Positions 11,384-20,918 of a DNA stretch of 64,000 nucleotides are shown piece after piece. Position 1 is the first letter of the stretch. Every line of letters begins with the position of its first letter. The notes below the pieces were generated by a model. The model was not told the origin of the DNA, searched no databases, and was given only the letters and a program-made list of their open reading frames with translations. The translations under genes and the position numbers were made by a program. Source of the stretch: an uncultured Alphaproteobacteria bacterium (GTDB taxonomy: Bacteria; Pseudomonadota; Alphaproteobacteria; Rs-D84); the NCBI GenBank assembly GCA_946188105.1, contig CAMHTQ010000002.1:47973-111972 (forward strand), written 5' to 3'.

Positions 11384-12644
11384 AACGAAAATTTTTGATA
11401 ATACATCGCGTGGTGCTTCGCTGATAGAGGTTATCTTGGCGTTGGCGATTGTCGCTGTGGCAACACCATTTATGTATAAACAAATGCAAAACACATACAG
11501 TGATATTGAAAATGTCACTGTGGCACAAAACATTGTTGATATCCAAGACAGTGCATTAAATTTTGTTCGTTTGAACCAAGAAAATTGGCCTGACGAGGCA
11601 GAAATACATTTAACAGAACAAGAATTACAAGAAATATCTCCATATGTAATGGGTGGAATTATTGATAAACGTAAATATCGTGGAACATCGATAACTGATA
11701 TATATTTGGCATTTGATTTATCTGATTCTTTGGTCAGAACGAATCAAATTGCAAAACAAATCGGCACAGATGCCGCGGTTGTCGATGAAAATGGTGTGGC
11801 ATACGGCAGTTCCTGGGCCGTATCCAGTCCAGATTTTAAACCTGGGTATTTGATATATAAAATTTCACATAATTTCGCAACCCAAGACAGAACGAATTTC
11901 TTGCATCGTGGGGCATCTGATACTGCGGCTGTAAAACAAAAAAATTCTAAAAACAAAAAGACAACATCTGATTCTGATACAGAAAAAAATGCAGCATTGG
12001 AAAATTTAAATGCTATGTTGCGTAATTTAAATATGGGCGGCAAAGATTTATTAAATGTTGGAACATTGGATGCAGAAAATGTAAGTGTAAAAAACATAAA
12101 TGCCACATTTGTAAAAGCCCAAGATGTTGATGCGGATGCTGTGTATTTTTCATCTGGTGCAAATTTACAGGGTAATGATGCTATAATTGATACAATACGT
12201 GCATTGGGCGATATCAGTGGATTTCGCAGTATTACCGCCAACAATTTAAACGGAAATAATTTCAGTAATTCAGGTGCAATTATTGCTGACCGTGCAACAA
12301 TAAAACGTTCGGTCAGAATTGGAAATTTATTCAAATTACGTTCGTCCAGCAACAGAACAATCAGTGCATTTACCGCTATATCATCAAACACAGTTTCGAC
12401 ACCTTATGTTTCTGCGACAGATATGGTGTTTTATGGTGATTTTGGGTTAACGGTTTCTGGTGAATTATTGATGTCACAAATTGCACCAATAAAAATTGGC
12501 AGTTGGACATTCCCATCCAGTCAAATGCCAAAATTTTCTGAATTTAAATTAGGACGTGCCAAGATAAACGAAACCCCAGATAAATCTGAATTTGATGCAA
12601 TTATGTCATCAGATTGGCAAATAAAAGAAAGTGTGGAACACTAG
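11364..12644 (+). CDS. Large PilV-like minor pilin 2 (GTG start)
   Basis: RGASLIEVILALAIVAVATPFMYKQM prepilin N-terminus; LNMGGKDLLNVGTLDAENV pattern; overlaps upstream ORF. Confidence 0.65.
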   Translation: MAVTVSKTKIFDNTSRGASLIEVILALAIVAVATPFMYKQMQNTYSDIENVTVAQNIVDIQDSALNFVRLNQENWPDEAEIHLTEQELQEISPYVMGGIIDKRKYRGTSITDIYLAFDLSDSLVRTNQIAKQIGTDAAVVDENGVAYGSSWAVSSPDFKPGYLIYKISHNFATQDRTNFLHRGASDTAAVKQKNSKNKKTTSDSDTEKNAALENLNAMLRNLNMGGKDLLNVGTLDAENVSVKNINATFVKAQDVDADAVYFSSGANLQGNDAIIDTIRALGDISGFRSITANNLNGNNFSNSGAIIADRATIKRSVRIGNLFKLRSSSNRTISAFTAISSNTVSTPYVSATDMVFYGDFGLTVSGELLMSQIAPIKIGSWTFPSSQMPKFSEFKLGRAKINETPDKSEFDAIMSSDWQIKESVEH

Positions 12645-12645
12645 G

Positions 12646-13959
12646 ATGAAAAAACAAAATAAATTTTTATCAAAACAACAAAGCGGCAGTATGCTGGTTG
12701 AATTATTATTAAGTGTTGCTTTGGCGATGTTGATAATACCTTTTGTTTTTAAATATCAACGCAATGCAGTTGAACGTCGTGAAAATATCGAGGTAACACG
12801 TCAAATGGCTGATATCCAAGGTGCGCTGGAACGGTATGTCATAGAGAACCGCGAGGCATTATTAAAACCATTGGGAAAAAATATTGTTCGTGTTGAAATA
12901 TCAGAACTGGGCAAATATGGATTAAATGACGGAATAATAAACAACCCAGATAACAAATATCAGTTAAGGGTGTTAAAGTCCAAAGATTTTAATGGGCAAT
13001 CAACATTACAAGGTGTTGTCGTATATGAATCTGATAAAATAACACCGTTTCGGACCCGTCAAATTGTGAACTTGGCAGGCGGACACGTTGGTTTTATCGA
13101 AGGTAAACGTGCATACGGTGTAAATGGAACATGGAATGCAGATGTTGCGGCTTTGGGAATAAATTCTGGTTCTGGTATTGTCAGCACCACAACAATCAGT
13201 CGTGACAATGCATTGTATTTATGGCGCGTTCCTACGAATAACGAAGATGATGCGACAATGCGTGCATCTTTGAATCTGGGCGGACACGATGTATCAAATG
13301 TTGCAAATATTGGATTTGTATCAGGTTCGTTCGATGAATTTTTAGATGCAGAAAAAATAGTAACGCGTAATTTAATTTTTGATAATCGCACAACCATAGA
13401 CAGTGTATTCACGACCAAAAGTGCAACCGTATCTGGTTCTTTGACGGCGGATTCGCGCAGTTTGGAAATATCTGGTCGTTTATCTTTGACAGATACTGGT
13501 AAATTTTCATCTTTCACAACAAACGATTTGTTTGTAACGAATTTAACATTACCCAGTTTAAGCATAGAAAATCCTGATAATGAACCTGTTATTTTAACTG
13601 TGAATGGTTCTTTGAAAATGACATACGGCAGTATTACCGCATTAAATGTAACGGTTGGTTACGCGGGATCTATTACACCACGATTGACGGTTACCAACAA
13701 AATAACCGACACATCAAATTCGCACTATTTTTGGGATGTTGCACAATCCAGTGCCAGTTTTTCAGATTTATACCTGGGGGATTTAAACCGCATGATAAGT
13801 TATTTACCACGCTCAGAATTTGATACAACAACATCGGCTGGTCGTAAAATCAGTGCGATTGCCAGTAATGCCAATGCGACAGTTTCAGATTACCTGAATG
13901 CATTGAACAGTGTGGCAGCAGAAATAAGGGCAAAATATAGTTTGTTGAAATTGCAATAA
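12646..13959 (+). CDS. Large PilV-like minor pilin 3
   Basis: QSGSMLVELLLSVALAMLIIPFVFKYQRNAVERR; AGGHVGFIEGKRAYGVNGTWNADVAALGINSGSG ... LNLGGHDVSNVANIGFVSG. Confidence 0.65.
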   Translation: MKKQNKFLSKQQSGSMLVELLLSVALAMLIIPFVFKYQRNAVERRENIEVTRQMADIQGALERYVIENREALLKPLGKNIVRVEISELGKYGLNDGIINNPDNKYQLRVLKSKDFNGQSTLQGVVVYESDKITPFRTRQIVNLAGGHVGFIEGKRAYGVNGTWNADVAALGINSGSGIVSTTTISRDNALYLWRVPTNNEDDATMRASLNLGGHDVSNVANIGFVSGSFDEFLDAEKIVTRNLIFDNRTTIDSVFTTKSATVSGSLTADSRSLEISGRLSLTDTGKFSSFTTNDLFVTNLTLPSLSIENPDNEPVILTVNGSLKMTYGSITALNVTVGYAGSITPRLTVTNKITDTSNSHYFWDVAQSSASFSDLYLGDLNRMISYLPRSEFDTTTSAGRKISAIASNANATVSDYLNALNSVAAEIRAKYSLLKLQ

Positions 13960-13982
13960 AATGTGCTATATATGGAGATGAC

Positions 13983-14495
13983 ATGAAAATAAAATGTGAT
14001 TTTTGTAAGACAGAATATACACTCAGCAAGATACCTGCAACGCCTGTTCGGTGTGCGATATGCGGTCACACTTGGTTTGTAAAAACCCCATCCAGACGTC
14101 AGGTATGGTGTAAATTTTTGGCTGCATTATGTGCATTGATTGTCGTTATAATCTTTTCTGCGGTTGTTATAAAAAAGCATCAGGCAAATAAAGAAAGCAA
14201 ATCTCCATTGGTCGCATCAATCATAAAAACAGAATTAGCCCCAGACGGTAACGGTGTAAATCATTTTATTGTATCTGGGATTGTTGAAAACCACAGTGAT
14301 TCAATTTACAGTGCGCCAAATATATTACTTTTTACATACGATGAAAAAGGAAATCAGGTCAATTCGGCTGAGCAATTTAATCCACCGGTCACATTATTGG
14401 ATGCGGGGGCGCGTGCTGGATTTGTTTATACTTTGCGTGCACCATCATTGGGTGTTAAAAAGATTGTGGTAAAATTGGGGGAGTTTGAAAAATGA
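13983..14495 (+). CDS. MJ0042-type zinc-finger membrane protein (DUF3426-like)
   Basis: CDFCKTEYTLSKIPATPVRCAICGHTW + single TM segment. Confidence 0.7.
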   Translation: MKIKCDFCKTEYTLSKIPATPVRCAICGHTWFVKTPSRRQVWCKFLAALCALIVVIIFSAVVIKKHQANKESKSPLVASIIKTELAPDGNGVNHFIVSGIVENHSDSIYSAPNILLFTYDEKGNQVNSAEQFNPPVTLLDAGARAGFVYTLRAPSLGVKKIVVKLGEFEK

Positions 14496-14965
14496 AGAGA
14501 ATAATTGCCTTGTTATCTGTTCTGTTTTGTTGCTCTGCCTTTGCAGACGACAGTTCATCAACGACACCTTCTGTCGCCCCCAGGGTCAGTTTATTTTCAA
14601 CAACTGTTGATTGGCATGGTGTAACAGGTTTATCACTTTCGCAATATACAGGTGAATTTTCTGGTTATGATAGGAATTTATTGAAAAACGGTTTAATTTT
14701 ATATTATCTGGATTCATTTCCCTGTTATGGCGAGGCCGACAGTGTTCGTGTCTGGATATCCCCAAACGGTGATGCTGTGGGCAAGTTAAGATTGGTATGT
14801 ATATATCCACCCAAAGAATTAAAATTTGCATGGCGTAATGCCCCCCAGGATGCCGAACAGGCAGAAACCACCGGATTATTGGTTTGCCCGGTGGACGGCG
14901 ATTATGAATTAAAAATTGATTTATCAAAATGCGAGAAAGGCCCAGATTGGAAGGAATATAAATAA
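14492..14965 (+). CDS. Secreted hypothetical protein
   Basis: Signal peptide MKRIIALLSVLFCCSAFADD; ATGA overlap with the upstream gene. Confidence 0.6.
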   Translation: MKRIIALLSVLFCCSAFADDSSSTTPSVAPRVSLFSTTVDWHGVTGLSLSQYTGEFSGYDRNLLKNGLILYYLDSFPCYGEADSVRVWISPNGDAVGKLRLVCIYPPKELKFAWRNAPQDAEQAETTGLLVCPVDGDYELKIDLSKCEKGPDWKEYK

Positions 14966-14981
14966 GGTTTCAAGGAATATT

Positions 14982-15935
14982 ATGCAACGAGAGTTTATTG
15001 TATCTGAAAGTGATGTTGGAATACGTCTGGACAAATTTCTGGCGGCACAAATGCCTGAATTTTCGCGGAGTGAAATTCAAAAATTTATCGTATCACGTGG
15101 TGGCACATCTGTAAAATTTTCTGACAAGGTGCGTTTGGGCGAAATGTATATCGTTGTTGTCCCAGACACCCCTAAAAATACTGCGGCCGCAGACAATAAA
15201 TCATGTGATTTTGATTTGGATATTTTATACCAAGACGATGATATTATCGTGATAAACAAACCGCGTGGTGTTGTTATGTATCCATCGGCTGGGAATAAAA
15301 CTGGAACATTGGTTCAGAATTTATTGTGTTATACATCATTGTCGTCATTGGGTGGTGATATTCGCCCAGGGGTTGTTCATCGTTTGGACAAGGATACATC
15401 GGGTGTTATGGTTTTTGCAAAATCAGATGCCGCCTATCGCGAATTGGTTAAAATTTTCTCAAATCATGATTTAACCCGCAAATACGATGCATTTGTTTGG
15501 GGTGTTCCGAATTGGGAAAGTGCGACAATAACTGGCAACATTGCCCGTTCTTCACGCAATCGTCAAAAAATGACAATGGTAAAATCCGGTGGCAAACCCG
15601 CCACGACCCAGGTCCAAGTTATCGATGCTTGGTCGAATGCTGGGGTGTCTTGGTTCAAATGCAATTTGTTGACTGGTCGCACCCATCAAATCAGGGTTCA
15701 TTTATCTGCCCATGGATTTCCAGTTTTATGTGATCCGACGTACGGACATGGCACATCTCGATTTGGCAGTGTTAAAAATCCAGAATTACTAGAATTTTTG
15801 AAAACCCACAACGGTCAAATGTTGCACGCGTCATATTTATCGTTCAAACACCCGATAACTGGCGAAAATGTCAGTTTCAAGGCACCATTACCTGACGATA
15901 TGCAAACATTACGTGAAATATTAGAAAATTTATAA
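14982..15935 (+). CDS. RluC/RluD family ribosomal large-subunit pseudouridine synthase
   Basis: S4-like N-terminus; PGVVHRLDKDTSGVMVFAKSDAAYREL; LLTGRTHQIRVHLSAHGFPVLCD. Confidence 0.92.
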   Translation: MQREFIVSESDVGIRLDKFLAAQMPEFSRSEIQKFIVSRGGTSVKFSDKVRLGEMYIVVVPDTPKNTAAADNKSCDFDLDILYQDDDIIVINKPRGVVMYPSAGNKTGTLVQNLLCYTSLSSLGGDIRPGVVHRLDKDTSGVMVFAKSDAAYRELVKIFSNHDLTRKYDAFVWGVPNWESATITGNIARSSRNRQKMTMVKSGGKPATTQVQVIDAWSNAGVSWFKCNLLTGRTHQIRVHLSAHGFPVLCDPTYGHGTSRFGSVKNPELLEFLKTHNGQMLHASYLSFKHPITGENVSFKAPLPDDMQTLREILENL

Positions 15936-16010
15936 CCTTAACTTATTCTTTTTTCTTTTATTTTGTGCAAATATATGATAAAATAACTTGTATAAAATAG
16001 GAGAATGGAG

Positions 16011-19000
16011 ATGCATTTTTTTAAAAATTCAGTCAGTTTTATCGCGGTAATGTCCGTATTTGGTGTGGCTTTGGCGGCTGTGGCACCGGCACGTGTTGGG
16101 GTTGTAACTAATGCAACTGTGATGCGTCGTTTGCCATCTTTGTCGAATGTTACGATGAAGTCTGCCAGTTCATCTACCAGTGCAACGGCAACATTGGCCA
16201 GTTCATCCAGTGATGCAACAACTGGTACGGGATTGTTATCAGACACAGAATGTTTTGAAAACTATCGTGAATGTATGAAATCTGATAATGCCTGCGGTTC
16301 TGATTTCGAAGAATGCACAACAAATGTATTATTCCATGGTCGTATGTCTGAATGTTACAGCACATTATATCAATGTTCTCCTGATGCTATTGAAAAATTG
16401 GTTGGTACAAACAACTTGTCTGCCTTGTCGGACGTTGATTCCTATGTCGAAGGAACCAAAAATACCGAGGTTGCCCGCTATGCATACCCAACTGACGGCT
16501 CCATTATGGGTATGGATATTATCGGTGCTGCAACTCGTAACAAATTATCAACTGCTGACTGTGTAAAGAAATATAAAAACTGCTTAACCAAAGATAATGT
16601 TTGTGGCGAAGATTTCGAACTTTGCACAACAACAGATGAATTTAAAAAACAGGCAGTTATGTGCGATTCCACATTGGCACGTTGTCAGAAAGAGGGTTTC
16701 CAACAATTATTTGGTGAAAAGCAAACAATGAAACCTGCGGGTAATGCTTTGAAACCAAACGATGGTGACACTAAAAAATGGATGGACGATGGTGCTTCAT
16801 TGGCGGCTGCAAATGCTGTGAACACATGTTACAAGGTTGTCGACAGCTGCTTTATCAACGCATGTGCCAAAAACCCATACCGTTGTGTCGAGGGTATAAA
16901 CTTTGATGTTTTGAACAGTGCTGATTTCGTTGCTGAAAACAAAACCCCAGAAACATCTGCTGATGCAACTGCGGATATGTCCACAGAAACCCAGACAGCC
17001 AGCACCGTTCGTAAATTCTATCGTGCTGCATGCCAAGACACAATTGGCTCTAATAAATATTGCTATATGACATTCAAAGAAAAAACACCATCTAAAAAAG
17101 ATTTGACCGATGCTGATACTCGCGAGGAAATCTTTGACGAGGCATATGCAACCCGTAATAAAAAAGATATTTTGGGTACCAAGGTTACAACCATGGTTGA
17201 AAAATTTGATACAACGGCCAAGAATAAATGTATTGAAACATTTAAATCTTGTGCGGTTCGTTCATGTGGTGGTGGTTCTGGTGCCGCATGTTATTATAAA
17301 GTATTCGGCAAAAACCAAGATTTAAGCAATTCAATCAATAATGCCGCATACGAAGATGTTGCACGTGGTTGTGCTGCGGTTGTAAATACCGATGTAAATT
17401 GTCGTTATATGGCTGCAACACAAAACAAAGACAACAACGTATATACTTATTCATTCAGCAATGACGAGGCATTTGACCTGTTGTTCCCAAAATATGATGA
17501 TGCTAACCCAGAAACCAAAAACTATCCTGCGGTTGCCGCATTAAATGCTGATTTGGCTACAACATATAATGATGCTGCAATCGAAGGCATGAAGAAACAA
17601 TGTCAAAACGTTGTTGCAAATTGTGTGAAATCAATGTGCGGTAAAGATTACCAGAATTGTTATCGTAACCGTAATGATATTTATTTGGCTACATATGCTA
17701 CTGGCAATGCTGATTTTGATAATTCCATGAACAAAATCGGTGGAATTTTGGATTACACAATTATCCAAGGTTTATGCACATCAACTGTTAAAAACACAGA
17801 TGCCTGTGCCGAAAGTTTGGCAATTCACAAATTGGGTGTTGTCGAAGGTGCCAGTGACGTAACTGCAAAATGGGGTGCAAACGACAAAACAATTTCATCT
17901 GCATGGCGTTCAACTGCACGTGTCGGATACAGCAACGATATGGTTGCCGAAGAAGACGATAACGGCAGAAAGTTGTGTAAATGTAAATCCGGTGGTAAAA
18001 ACATTTGCGGATTCGAAGGTGGTGGTGACCTGGATTGTATGGAACAAAGCATGGTATCCCAGGGTGTTATGATTGATAAAACGGTCGTAACCAACGTGTT
18101 CCAAGACGTCTTGTTCGATGTCGAGTTAGAGGCCCAGGCCCAGTACAAGGCAAAATTGACCAAGGAACAAAATATTTGTTTGGCACAAAACAATGGTTCA
18201 AATCCAGACAAAGCATATGTTTGGGCTGAATTGACAACACCAAACAGAGCATTGCCAGACGAATATACATCCAAAGGATTGGGAAATAACTCCAAGGAAA
18301 GTAACAACTTGTACGGGTCATTCTGTCGTATCAAGGTTGTTTTAAGATCCAATGATAAAGATGTTCAAAATGCATTGTCTGCGGCTGGTGGTGAAAGTGC
18401 ATACTTTGCAATGGGCGATCCATTTACATGCGGTTCATGGATGAATGCCAAGGCATTGGAAACAATAACCCAAAAAGTTGGTGATGCCGCACGTAAAGAA
18501 GCAGGCGAAGGTTCCCAAGCCGACAAGAACACCAGATTGTTCGCAACATTGGGCGGTACCGTTTTGGGTGGCGGACTGGGTGCATTTGCAGCCGACAAAT
18601 TGCAAACCGGCAGTTTGGGTGGATTGTTGAATCCAAACTTGACCAAGAATAAAGCTCGTGAGGCAGCAAAAGACGCAATTGACGAGGCTGAAAAGAAATT
18701 GAGTCAGGCTGTAAATGATGGTCCATCCAAAGGAAAGTCTGCTATGACCACAGCAATTTCCAAGGCCAAAGAGGCAAAGAAGAAATTGGAAGAAGCTGGT
18801 ATTGAAGGTTTGCCAACAATTCCAACTGTCAAAACAGACACAACAGAAGCCGCAGCCGCAATATACGGTTATGCTGATGGCCAAAAAGAACAAGCCCAAA
18901 GTTTAATAAACCAAATAGATGGATATTGCAAGGAGTATGCAGACGCAAATCCAAATGCCAAAGGTGCTTGTAATAATATTCAGGTTGCACAGGCTTATTT

Positions 19001-19541
19001 AAATGGAACTATTACAGGAGCTGGAAGTAATACTCAGGTAAAAACTACATTGCAGGGTATTTGTAACGACTCTTTAAAGCAATACGATCAATTTAAAAAG
19101 CCAGGTACTGATGTTAAAAAGAAAGCATTTAAAGAAAATGTTATTAGAGTATGTAACGATGTTGAGAACATGACCTTAACAAGTTCTGAAACATCTGCCA
19201 AGAGAGATGCATCATCAACATGGAATTCATCAGATGTTACTGAATTGAGCGGTGCAATAACAAAGTTGAGAGAGAAACTCGAGGATGCAGACGATACCAA
19301 AGACGGTAAATCACAACGTGCATGGATTGATGTTGCTGGCGGTGTTATCGGTGCTGCTGCGGTCGGTGGTGTTACACACTTGGCTGTCAGAAAGATCCAA
19401 GAAGCACAATACGAGGGTGCCGAAAAAGAAGCCGTCAAGAAATGGATGGAAGATATCGGTTCCAAGATTCAATGCTATGTCGGTGGTGATATGGTCGCTG
19501 ACTTTGGTACTACCGTGGCATTGACCCCCGAGGATAAATAA
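16011..19541 (+). CDS. Large secreted Cys-repeat protein (about 1177 aa)
   Basis: Single long ORF with RBS (AGGAG) and signal-like N-terminus; repeated C-x6-C...C modules. Confidence 0.75.
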   Translation: MHFFKNSVSFIAVMSVFGVALAAVAPARVGVVTNATVMRRLPSLSNVTMKSASSSTSATATLASSSSDATTGTGLLSDTECFENYRECMKSDNACGSDFEECTTNVLFHGRMSECYSTLYQCSPDAIEKLVGTNNLSALSDVDSYVEGTKNTEVARYAYPTDGSIMGMDIIGAATRNKLSTADCVKKYKNCLTKDNVCGEDFELCTTTDEFKKQAVMCDSTLARCQKEGFQQLFGEKQTMKPAGNALKPNDGDTKKWMDDGASLAAANAVNTCYKVVDSCFINACAKNPYRCVEGINFDVLNSADFVAENKTPETSADATADMSTETQTASTVRKFYRAACQDTIGSNKYCYMTFKEKTPSKKDLTDADTREEIFDEAYATRNKKDILGTKVTTMVEKFDTTAKNKCIETFKSCAVRSCGGGSGAACYYKVFGKNQDLSNSINNAAYEDVARGCAAVVNTDVNCRYMAATQNKDNNVYTYSFSNDEAFDLLFPKYDDANPETKNYPAVAALNADLATTYNDAAIEGMKKQCQNVVANCVKSMCGKDYQNCYRNRNDIYLATYATGNADFDNSMNKIGGILDYTIIQGLCTSTVKNTDACAESLAIHKLGVVEGASDVTAKWGANDKTISSAWRSTARVGYSNDMVAEEDDNGRKLCKCKSGGKNICGFEGGGDLDCMEQSMVSQGVMIDKTVVTNVFQDVLFDVELEAQAQYKAKLTKEQNICLAQNNGSNPDKAYVWAELTTPNRALPDEYTSKGLGNNSKESNNLYGSFCRIKVVLRSNDKDVQNALSAAGGESAYFAMGDPFTCGSWMNAKALETITQKVGDAARKEAGEGSQADKNTRLFATLGGTVLGGGLGAFAADKLQTGSLGGLLNPNLTKNKAREAAKDAIDEAEKKLSQAVNDGPSKGKSAMTTAISKAKEAKKKLEEAGIEGLPTIPTVKTDTTEAAAAIYGYADGQKEQAQSLINQIDGYCKEYADANPNAKGACNNIQVAQAYLNGTITGAGSNTQVKTTLQGICNDSLKQYDQFKKPGTDVKKKAFKENVIRVCNDVENMTLTSSETSAKRDASSTWNSSDVTELSGAITKLREKLEDADDTKDGKSQRAWIDVAGGVIGAAAVGGVTHLAVRKIQEAQYEGAEKEAVKKWMEDIGSKIQCYVGGDMVADFGTTVALTPEDK

Positions 19542-19563
19542 TCCAATACAAAAACAACAAAAA

Positions 19564-19586
19564 ACCACCCCCACGGGTGGTTTTTT
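19564..19586 (+). terminator. Terminator
   Basis: CCACCC-CCAC-GGGTGG + T-run. Confidence 0.75.
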
Positions 19587-19603
19587 AATTCCACCTATGT
19601 TTG

Positions 19604-19788
19604 TCCCCTTCTTTAGGAAAGAAGGGGTGGCATCCGCAGGATGACGGGGTAATTGTGATAATCATTCCTATTTGTCATACTGAGCGGTTGCACCGCAACC
19701 CGCGTGGCAATCCAGGTGTCAATAAAAGCCGTCGGTACTGCCGACACATCTCTAATACCTGTATTATTTTGCTCTGCTCAGAATAACA
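19604..19788. repeat. Composite palindromic intergenic element
   Basis: CCCCTTCTTT-AGG-AAAGAAGGGG hairpin, CATCC-GC-AGGATG, then TGTCATACTGAGC...GCTCAGAATAACA imperfect inverted ends (11/13) enclosing further hairpins (GGTTGC..GCAACC; GTCGG..CCGAC). Confidence 0.6.
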
Positions 19789-19869
19789 TTATTATTGCAA
19801 TTAAAACTTGCTTTTCAAAAAATACAATGTATAATTTTTGGGCTTATTACAAATAAAAGGGTAAAAACA

Positions 19870-20082
19870 ATGAAACAAGGAATTCATCCAGAATATCATG
19901 AAATCAATGTTACCATGACAGATGGTAAAACTGTGAAAATGTTTTCATCAGTTAAAAAAGATTTGGTTTTATCAACCGATAATTTGAATCATCCTGCATG
20001 GACTGGTCAACGCAGCAATGTTGATACCAAAGGTCAACGTGCCGCTGATTTCAAAAGCAAATTTGCTGGATTTAAATTTTAA
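19870..20082 (+). CDS. rpmE: 50S ribosomal protein L31
   Basis: MKQGIHPEYHEINVTMTDGKTVKMFSS...HPAWTGQ. Confidence 0.93.
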   Translation: MKQGIHPEYHEINVTMTDGKTVKMFSSVKKDLVLSTDNLNHPAWTGQRSNVDTKGQRAADFKSKFAGFKF

Positions 20083-20114
20083 GTTTAATCGCTTTTTTGA
20101 CTTGGGGGACAAAA

Positions 20115-20819
20115 ATGGATTTACTTATCAAGGGCTCAACCGAATTAAACAAAATGTTCGCAGCATTGGATAAAACGGCCAGTGGTCTGCGACACGATTT
20201 TGGCGAGGTTGAAAACCTGCAACAGTCATTGCGTGGGGCTCGTGATTTTGTATCCAAGGCGGCCACCAGAATCGAAGAAAGCATATTAAACGATTTGTTA
20301 TTGGTGCGTCCGGCTGCGGGTTTGTTGACTCCAAATATGCAACGTGATGGCGACGGTCGGGACGAATTTGTTTTGGCGATATCGGGTGCCGCAAATTTCG
20401 TTCGTGCAAATCCAAATTTTGCAATATCTTTGGCTTTGCGTTCAAATGGCGAGACAAAAATTGCACTGATTTATGCACCAATTTTGGATAAATTATACTA
20501 TGCCGAGGCCGGTGCCGGTGCATGTATGTTCACCGCTTTCCATTCCACCAGAATCCGTACATCTTCTTTGTCAGAACCTGATGATTTGATGATTGCTTAT
20601 AACACATCAGATAATGCGAAAAAAATTGGTGATGTTCGTATTTCTGGTTGTCCCGCATTGGATTTGGCGGGTGTTGCATCGGGCAAATTGGACGCGTTCG
20701 TGTCTGATCCATTGGATTATGCCGAAATTGCCGCTGGCGAATTGATTGTTCGCGAGGCAGGTGGCAAAATATCCATGGGTGCCGAATTGGTTGCAACCAA
20801 TGGCCATGTGGAATTGTAA
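20115..20819 (+). CDS. Inositol monophosphatase-family protein, apparently degenerate active site
   Basis: Fold-level pattern (GARDFVSKAATRIEESI; VYAP-like IYAPILDKLYYAEAGAGA; IAAGELIVREAGG) but no DPxDGT. Confidence 0.65.
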   Translation: MDLLIKGSTELNKMFAALDKTASGLRHDFGEVENLQQSLRGARDFVSKAATRIEESILNDLLLVRPAAGLLTPNMQRDGDGRDEFVLAISGAANFVRANPNFAISLALRSNGETKIALIYAPILDKLYYAEAGAGACMFTAFHSTRIRTSSLSEPDDLMIAYNTSDNAKKIGDVRISGCPALDLAGVASGKLDAFVSDPLDYAEIAAGELIVREAGGKISMGAELVATNGHVEL

Positions 20820-20846
20820 TCTTACATATAACATAAAAAATTAAAT

Positions 20847-20872
20847 GCTCAGCCGACGGCTGACATTTTTTT
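20847..20872 (+). terminator. Terminator
   Basis: TCAGCC-GAC-GGCTGA + T-run. Confidence 0.55.
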
Positions 20873-20918
20873 ATACAAAAAATTGCAAAATTGAAAATCA
20901 TATAATATAATTATAATT

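Noticed and set aside
11744-12391. 215-aa minus-strand ORF
   Set aside because: Antisense shadow of the second PilV-like ORF caused by codon bias
17825-18899. Several 90-175 aa minus-strand ORFs inside the Cys-repeat gene
   Set aside because: Lie fully antisense to a strong coding ORF, low-complexity translations, no RBS or family signal
20115-20819. Calling this gene suhB
   Set aside because: Key catalytic motifs appear degenerate, so a symbol implying orthology is not supported
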